NCBI GenBank assembly: GCA_003427395.1 | Contig: BFEA01000397.1 | Span: 812,940-848,860 of the forward strand | Direction of reading: 5' to 3' | DNA from: Chara braunii | Taxonomy: Eukaryota > Streptophyta > Charophyceae > Charales > Characeae | Length of the DNA stretch: 35,921 bases | The notes under the pieces: model-generated | What the model was told of the DNA's origin: nothing | Seen by the model: the letters and a program-made list of their open reading frames with translations, nothing else | The model's database searches: none | Shown here: in pieces, positions 29,095 through 35,921 of the stretch | Position numbering within the stretch: the stretch's first letter is position 1 | Layout: each line of letters begins with the position of its first letter | Position numbers and translations under genes: made by a program

Positions 29095-30440
29095 ATGGCT
29101 GCTTCCTCTTCGTCAACTCCCCCTCTGGTCTCTTCCCCACCAACAGAGGCGGACCGTGTACGGATTCATGACCTGCTCACTGCCTGCTTCAATGACGAAA
29201 GTCTTCTTCAGAAACTGGTTCCTAGTACTATCACAATAGGAGATGACTTTGTCAGGGTCGTCGTTGACCGTGGGACATCGCGAATTCAAGCAGATTGACT
29301 GAAAGAGCATGCAGTCTCGATCTTCTTTGACCATGACTCTGCCTCCCTCCCGATTGACGTCAAGAGTCGCATGGTCCGAATATACGAAAATGGGTGGGCG
29401 TCGGCAGGGTCTGTAGACGTACTGCCAAAAAGGGGGGTCATCAGAAACGAGGGGCGAAACATGATTAAGTACGTAGCATCGTCAAAACAGATCGCCACTT
29501 GGATGTTAATGAAGAAGGAAAGCAAAAAAACCTTGGACAATCGTACTCATGTCGTACACTGCAAGCCTTGAATGTCAGAACAACAACTTTCTCAGTGGAG
29601 AGAAGTTATGAAATAGGACTTCTTTTGGATCCGTTGTCTGGATGTACCAGTCCAAGCGATGGGTCTTCTGAAAGGAGCAATTCAGGATGCCTTTGGTCCA
29701 ATATCAAGGGACTTCACTCCCTTCAAATTTACTCTGACACCTGACCTTCAGGATGTGCGTTTTGATTTGGTCCCGGAAGCAAAGAGTCAATATAAACAAC
29801 GTTTGGTTGTAGATCTGTGGGAACTTGGTGTAATGGACATCAAAGTTGCATGTGCAACTACACCCTGGTGTTCCGTTTGTTGCCGCTATTTCCACAAATC
29901 GACGGACACGTCATGCCCGAAAAAGGTCGTTGAAAAGGAAACAAATGGGGAAATAAGGAAATTCAGAAAGAAGGGGCCAAGAGTGGGGAGAGAGAGGAGA
30001 AGGAGAACGCTGAAGACAAGGTTAGTAAGGAGAAGGAGGGCACCAGTGAGAAGGAAAGCTTTGGGGGCAAGGAACAGAGTAAGGAGAAAGAGAAAGCTTC
30101 CGAGGACGGGAAAGAGAAGGAAGGAGAAAAGGTTGAGGGTACAGGAAAGGATGAAGGGATGATGGGGATAGGGGAAAAAGGTCAAGAGAAAGCAAAAGGG
30201 AAGAAGGAAGGGAAGGGGAAGGGGAATAAATTGTTGAGGAGAAAGGAAAAATGGCAACAGTTGAGGAAAGATAAAGACTTTACTCCTCCTCCTCCTTCTC
30301 CTCCTCCTCCCCCTCCTCCTCCCTCTCCTCCTCCCGCCTCTTCTCCTCCCGCCCTTCCTCCTCCCTCTCCTTTACGTGCCTCTCCCCCCCCCCCNCCTCC
30401 CCCAAACGAAACTCGGACCAAGTCGGTACAAAAACCATAA
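29095..30440 (+). pseudogene. LINE copy 2 ORF1 (RNA-binding, gag-like)
   Basis: ATG 29095 starts a Ser/Pro-rich N-terminus. One frame continues to about 29985 with stops at 29296, 29569 and 29614. The segment DFFWIRCLDVPVQAMGLLKG is like the DUF4283 fold of plant LINE ORF1, and WCSVCCRYFHKSTDTSC gives Cys-x2-Cys-x4-His-x6-Cys, a knuckle with a longer last spacing than usual. Then a frameshift leads to a Lys/Glu-rich linker and a Pro-rich stretch (about 30287-30410) containing the only ambiguous base, N at 30395. TAA 30438-30440 ends this frame, although similar-looking coding continues to about 30585. The role in the family is binding of the element RNA. Confidence 0.72.
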
Positions 30441-31775
30441 ATAGAGCCGGTCAGTGGAAGTGATACGGTCCCTAACCCATTTGAACATATCGTGAGTAAC
30501 GGACCGTCCTTATCCACCGCTAAAGCCCAGGAGGGTGTTCCATGGAAAGCTGTTGGAGGTCGCTTCCTCGGGGAATCCTCCCCATGAACGACGAAGGCGG
30601 TGGTCTTCCAGTCAGGGTCCCTAAAGCAGCAGCTACCCCACTGGTGTTTTCCGGAGCCAACAGGGACCCTTATTTAGGTCGGTCCCATCTCCAGGGTGAG
30701 CTCATCCAGTTGTTGGAAAGTACAGTGGACGAGGGAAATGTACCTCAGTCCAGTTGATGCAACTTGATGGATAAAAAGCAGAAGGACAAGGGCACAGAAG
30801 AGGTATCTGAGGATGGATCAGGCAAGGCCCGTCCAACAAACGACAAGGAAGAGGACGATCTAGAGGAGCGGTATTTGGACCCTCCCCTCTCAGATAACAA
30901 AATTGACTTTGCAGTCGCTGGGTTGTTTGCTGAAGGGGAGATCCAGTTTGACCCTCTCAAAGATTCAGAAGGGATAATCATGTGCACCCCCACTAAGAAA
31001 CTGCGCTCGAACGACAATAGTATTGTTCCAACAACTCAGGAGCAGTATTTGGGGGTTCCTTCGGGGGTAGTATTGACAAACAAACCCTCCTAAAAAAAAA
31101 GAGGGCAATGTACGAGGTCAACGAAGAAATCGCTGATTCAAGCGAATCCAATGATAACCTTGAAGAACGGAGACAGAACTAAGGGAGGAATCCCGGAGTT
31201 CCTGGTTCCTTTAATTTGCTCGGTTTCGTTCCAAGGGATAATGTACTTAACGAAGCCAGCCAAAGACGAATCTCTGTCGATCCCATCGATTGAAGTGAGT
31301 GTCATTCCTACGGATGATTCGATGATAAAGACAGTCAATGAACGCGTTCTCCATTTCCTAGGTACCTGCGTTCCTCTCCCAAAACCACAAAGAGGTAGGC
31401 ACGTAGTGACCCTAGTAGATGGCGGTAAGGTAATTCTTTATATTGCCTTCCTAGCTATATAGGCCATCTCGGCATCTTTCGCCAATTGGAGTGCCTCAGA
31501 CGTTTATTGGCTCCCCCTTCAGGCATTGATTCAGCGGAAGCTGGACTGTTGTGCCAAGATCAGATTGCCAGTTGGCCTCTCTGCGTTAGATGTGTCCGAC
31601 TGGCTGGGTGGAATCGATGTTGGGGACGTGTTGGCCTCTGAGGAATTTCAGAATCAGGTATTGTTTGGGGGCTTACCTCTTAGAATGTCAACTGCTGAGT
31701 CATCAGACGGAACAAGAAGCTTCATTCCTCAATCATCTACCCGCATCCAAGACTTGAGCGGCAGGGGCCCCACCA
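30441..31775 (+). pseudogene. LINE copy 2 region between ORF1 and endonuclease
   Basis: One frame carries successive open pieces 30542-30757, 30764-31093, 31151-31462 and 31526-31792. The second piece is acidic (EEVSEDGSGKARPTNDKEED). No recognised domain. It probably represents the C-terminal part of ORF1, or an extra ORF, rather than an independent gene. At 31100-31180 another frame (acidic, ending in TAA) could be the original one. Confidence 0.45.
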
Positions 31776-32817
31776 ATGGTGATGCCCAATAAAATCCGCC
31801 TCACCACTTGGAATGTAAAAGGACTAGGTGACAGACATAAGCGCTCAAGAATTCGTTCATGGTTTCATTCGAACAATGCTCACATCATTGGCCTGCAGGA
31901 AACGAAACTGAACAACGATAAGATTCGGGGAGTGGAAGGATGGTGGCTTGGGCCTCAAATATGGGCCTCGACAGAAGGCTCGAAAGGAGCGGTGGCGTTG
32001 TTAATCCATAAGGATTTGAATTTAGTAATACTTGATCAATACGCTGACCCAGACGATTGTTGGGCCTGGGTCAAGTTTGAAATTGAGTCGGAAGAATGGG
32101 CGATCATGTCCGTGTATGTGCCGGCCACTTATTCTGAAAGGGTAACTTTTCTGTCCAACCTTCCTGCTGCTCTTCCGGATGTGGAGAATCTGGCCCTATT
32201 GGGAGACTGAAACACTACATCAAATCCAGGACTGGATTCTCCCACGCCTAGAGCATTGCGGTCGGATAGTACCCTTCTCATGACTCTGTTTGATTCACAG
32301 TCCTTAACAGATGCTTATAGGGTAATGAACCCCGACACCACGGATTCACGTGGTACGGCTGGAGGCCGTCAAATCGTATTCCTCAGCCCTGTCGCAGACT
32401 CGATTACATTGCCATCAGGGGGGACCTGTGAGACCGCTGTATTTTCGCGGACTACATAGTGTCCTATATTCGGACCACTACCCGGTGGTGGTGGATATCC
32501 TAGGCAAGGACCTAATTCAAAGTGCTCGCCCCCCTTTCCGTCTAAATGTAACTCTTCTTAAGGACAAGGGTATCTCGGATTGGATCAATGCACAGATGAG
32601 GGACTGGTCTAGGGCTCGCACATTGTTTAGAACAGAGGAACAATGGGCTGAGGTAGGTTTAGGAATCATCAGGGAAACATTGATAGTCTATTCCAGAATG
32701 AAATCGGCAGCCAAACAGTGGGAAGAAACCAAGTATAGAAGAGAAGTGGAGCAGGCTGAATCTCAAATGGGCCAAGACCCCTTCTCTGATTACTACTGGG
32801 CAGAAAAAAGAAAATAA
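31776..32817 (+). pseudogene. LINE copy 2 endonuclease (EEP/APE type)
   Basis: Starts near ATG 31776 with IRLTTWNVKGLG (Asn), GLQETK (catalytic Glu) and MSVYVPA (Tyr), then LLGD followed by TGA (32208-32210) and Asn, exactly at the aromatic position of the GD-aromatic-N motif. After that the coding moves to a second frame (a TWYGW...RLDYI segment near 32348-32410), then a third (YSDHYPVVVDI, the catalytic His motif, near 32467-32500) that runs to TAA 32815-32817. One shift lies at a run of six G near 32417. This nuclease nicks the target DNA to prime reverse transcription in functional relatives. Confidence 0.85.
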
Positions 32818-32828
32818 GTCTTTGCCAG

Positions 32829-34940
32829 TTGGAGGTCTTGGACCTCCAAAAACAAGCTGATTGGCTCAAATGGCTCAAACTGCGTGGGATTATTGGATTT
32901 GATAGAATGACTAAACTCACCTTTCGTTCTTTGATCCTAAGACAGACTAAACCCCTTATAAGAGAGCTCACCCACCCCTTTGACAGGACAGCGGAGATAG
33001 CGGTGAACACAACTAACATGTGTGCCTATGCCTTCGAGTACTTTAGAAATATAGTAACTACCAGCCGCCCAAACGACAACTTCTATTCATATCTTTCCAT
33101 TGATTTAAATTTTTGGGACAGAACCAAGGTCTGTATTGACGCCTCATCTAAAGAGTTATTGGATACCCCTTTGTCAGTTCAGGAACTGCATATGGTAACC
33201 AAGCAGACGGCCTTGGGTAAATGTCCGGGAATAGATGGTCTTCCGGTGGAACTATTCCTCAGCTGCTGGGAAGGCTTTGACCCTTTCTTGTGTCAAATTT
33301 ACAACACGGCTCTGTCAACTGGAAGGCTACCGCCCAATCTAGTAAAAGGGGTCGTTTCTCTCTTATATAAAAAAGGGGACAAACGTGAAGTAAGGAATTA
33401 CCGACCAATTTCTATCCTTAACACAACTTACAAGATCTTGGCGAAAGCCTTAGCTATTAGATTAGCTACCCTACTACCACACCTAGTGGGCTGGGAACAA
33501 GGAGTGTTCGTTAAAGGCAGATCTATTTTTGAAAACATTCTGACCACGGTACAAGCAGTAGAGATTATTACTACGGAAAAGCGAGAGATTGCAATCCTAC
33601 TACTTGATATGGAAAAAGCCTACGACAAGGTGGGATGGTCTTTCGTGTCTACTACCATGGTCAGAATGAGTTTTGGCAGCGGCCTTCTTAACTGGATGCA
33701 TGCGATGTACGCTAATGCATCATCTAGAGTAATGGTAAACGGCCACCTGTCTGATGATTTCCCCTTAACGCGCTCGCTAAGACAAGGTTGCCCCTTGGCT
33801 CCTTTGCTTTTCGTTCTCCAGTTAGAAGTACTCCTAGACAATATAAGGTATAACCTGTCGATCGAGGGCTTAAGGCTCAGCCCTACCCTCCAGTGGAAAG
33901 GAGGAGCCCTGGCGGACGATCTCACGATAGCTTGTGATAACTCAATATAGTCTCTGTCTGAAGTAAGATTAGTTTTAGATAATTACTGTTTGTTATCGGA
34001 GACTTCCATTAATTGGACAAAATCGATCTTTCTTCTCCCCTTAGAATTCACATTGAATGTTGAGTGGGGCCTGAAACAGGTCCCGACAGAGAGCTCTGAG
34101 CGATTCCTGGGGGTACAAGTAGCACTATCAGACTGCTCCAGGATCCAAAACCAATTGCTGGCAGAAAGGGTCTCTGCCAGGATTCAGGGTTGGATGAAAC
34201 ATTACAGATTATCCACTTTTGGAAGGGCTCTGGTATTGTCATCAGCAGCTTTCTCAATACTCTGGTTTCCTCTCACAATTTGCCTTCTGGGTAAAGAAGC
34301 CCACAATTCGATTAAGAGAGTTGCGGCAAGGTATTTGTGGAAGCCATCTGCAGAGGATCACCAAGGTTTCATTACTAAGGTAGCCTGGGAAGCAGTTTGC
34401 CAGCCCCGTGACGAAGGGGGGTTGGGTGTGCTAGATCCCCAGCTACAGAATTGGGCATTACTGGCAAAGTGGGTCTACAGGGCTCTGTTTGAAGACCCTT
34501 CCAAATTGTGGATCCGAATGGCAGAGTACATCCTGGCGAAAGAGTGGGATCTGTCGGATCCCGGGGATGCATGGCACTGTGTATTAATCCCCTCCTTTTT
34601 GAACACAAGATTTAAATCAAGGGTACGGAGGGGGATTTTATACGCCTGGAAGAAACTCCTACCAGAAATGAGAACCCCACCTACTTCTATATTGGAGATC
34701 CAAGCTCAATGCCTGTTTGATAATCCGCTGATAGCCCCCCCAGATCGGGAGTCCTTCGCGGCGAACAACAAGGTGGGTGGGTTTGGCAAAGCATGGATGG
34801 AGAAAGGAGTGATTCTGATTCGCCATCTCTGGGACGAAGTTCGAGATGATTGGCTCACAGTGGAGCCGCTGAAACTGAGACTACCACGCCTACGGTCGGT
34901 GGTGGAGAACAGAGCTAAATTGATAGAAGCGATACCGTAG
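32829..34940 (+). pseudogene. LINE copy 2 reverse transcriptase
   Basis: One frame throughout, with TAG at 33948-33950 and TAG at 34938-34940. Landmarks: FDRMTKLTFRSL, LGKCPGIDGLPVELF, LLYKKGDKREVRNYRPISIL, EQGVFVKGRSI, LLLDMEKAYDKV (first Asp), SLRQGCPLAPLLFV and ALADDLTIACDNSI, so the Asp pair is present here, unlike copy 1. After the first stop the thumb region continues (INWTKS, ERFLGVQVALSD, LSTFGRALVLS, AARYLWKPS). It is the only RT in the window with a complete catalytic triad of Asp residues, but it is still interrupted. Confidence 0.92.
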
Positions 34941-35921
34941 CATTGGAAGGCGGCTCTGAGTAGTGAAGCGGAACATACAGAGGGAACTTGGGTGAGAGCA
35001 GAGGAGGAGCACTCAGGGATATGGAAAATAATTGGCCCAGACCTGGGGGAAGGCTGGAGGGTGGAGGAATGGAAGGAGGCGCCCAGGGCAGGAAAGGGGA
35101 GAGTTCTCATCCAACAACACCAAAGGACAATAATGACAACACAGGGCCTACAAGAGGCTAGAGTCCTCTCTCAGCATAAGAATTATGTTCTGCTAGGAAA
35201 TGCAGAGGATTTTCGGACAGAACCAGCACTTTTGGGGTGGAGGCAAGGGAGGGGAGAGTTTGTCCCCCTATGTAACTATGCTCCAAAAGTGGGTGTCATG
35301 GCTCTAAGGGCATCGACGGAGAATACGCCCATGACAATAGCTAGCAGCAGATACGCGAAACTCAAAGGCTCCCTGGCGGGTGCGCCGGACTGGCACAACT
35401 TATGGCGTGCGTTGAAAAAACTCCCATAGCAGCAAGATTCAAGTCTCCTATGGGCACAAGCCTTGCAAGTTGTTCCTACAACGGATTGGCTGGCGTCACG
35501 AGGCATGGACTTGTCGCTCACGTGCAGCAGATGTCAGTGGGGGTGGGAATCAAACGCACATCTTTGGGTTCAGTGTCCGTTGGCAGACGCAGTTTGGCAA
35601 TGGTGGTCTTCACTTTGGTAAAAAATAACACAAGATCCCTTCCTATGGACAGATGACTGGGTGTTATACTGTTCGCTACCTACCTCAAACACCTCTCTTT
35701 CTGAGGGCTGGGGATATGTAGCCCTGGCCTGTAAAGGTGCAATCATGCAGATACTCTGGAAAGCCAAAAACTCCATGGTCTTCAAGAATGAATCAATCAA
35801 TACCAACCAGCAAATACATCAGATCGAGGACAGTATTCGCCTGCTAATCTTGGCGGACTGGCAACGGTGTTTAAGCCGTCAGGGTAAAGGAAGACCTTGG
35901 TTTGTGAGAACCTGGGCCTGT
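34941..35921 (+). pseudogene. LINE copy 2 ORF2 C-terminal region with zf-RVT-like domain, cut by window end
   Basis: Same frame as RT, with stops TAG 35427-35429 and TAA 35619-35621. TTDWLASRGMDLSLTCSRC, then NAHLWVQC and AVWQWW give the Cys-x2-Cys, His, Cys pattern seen in copy 1. After TAA 35619 the Trp- and Lys-rich tail (YVALACKGAIMQILWKAKN) matches the tail of copy 1 and continues to the last base of the window. Confidence 0.8.

Larger units (their letters stand above)
29071..35921 (+). mobile_element. LINE copy 2, L1-like non-LTR retrotransposon, runs off right edge
   Basis: Contains in order ORF1 (DUF4283-like segment, CCHC-type knuckle, Lys/Glu linker, Pro-rich stretch), an undefined acidic region, the apurinic-type endonuclease, RT and the zf-RVT-like domain, which is cut by the window end. 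All parts read on the + strand. Many stops and at least four frameshifts make it inactive. RT and the C-terminal domain are clearly homologous to copy 1. The left end is not fixed and may lie as far left as 28164. Confidence 0.9.

Noticed and set aside
30182-30517. Minus-strand Gly-rich frame
   Set aside because: Antisense of the Pro-rich ORF1 stretch; the sense strand explains it.

Overview
The window is a stretch of nuclear DNA made almost entirely of decayed retrotransposons. No intact host gene, tRNA, rRNA or CRISPR array was recognised. The LINE type (an ORF1 with a CCHC knuckle, then endonuclease, reverse transcriptase and a C-terminal zf-RVT-like domain) and the large Ty3/gypsy element suggest a plant-lineage genome. 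A streptophyte alga or early land plant is possible, but this is inference from element style only.

Layout. (1) 63-3746: a 5'-truncated L1-like LINE (copy 1, + strand) with a perfect 15-bp target-site duplication and a poly-A tail. (2) 3747-4640: a poly-T tract and an array of 150-bp repeats carrying the LINE 3'-end hairpin motif in reverse orientation. (3) about 4640-8916: the 3' part of an LTR retrotransposon (element I). It has two accessory ORFs, here called X and Y, followed by a 2.5-kb LTR. (4) 8917-13655: repeats: a 41-bp tandem array, a possible solo LTR with a TATA box, a cluster of poly-T tracts, four copies of a 230-266-bp repeat, and AT-rich DNA. (5) 13660-27655: a full-length, old Ty3/gypsy element (element II) with about 2.8-kb LTRs. 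Its order is gag, CCHC knuckle, protease, RT, RNase H, PHD-like finger, integrase, then X and Y again. (6) 27656-28163: flank with a 60-bp tandem duplication and a poly-A tract. (7) about 28164-35921: a second LINE (copy 2, + strand) that runs off the right edge, with ORF1, endonuclease, RT and zf-RVT all recognisable but interrupted.

Elements I and II are related. Both LTRs start TGTGAC, have TATAAATT promoters and end GTCACA in the copies where the end survives. Both internal regions finish with the same palindromic junction, and both carry X and Y between pol and the 3' LTR, with Y in the +1 frame relative to X. The LTRs also carry a coding-like segment conserved at protein level. These non-canonical reading frames (X, Y, the LTR ORF and the PHD-like finger) are the most interesting content. 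All pol genes in the window are damaged, and two of the three RTs have lost residues of the catalytic Asp-Asp box. The elements therefore look non-autonomous today.
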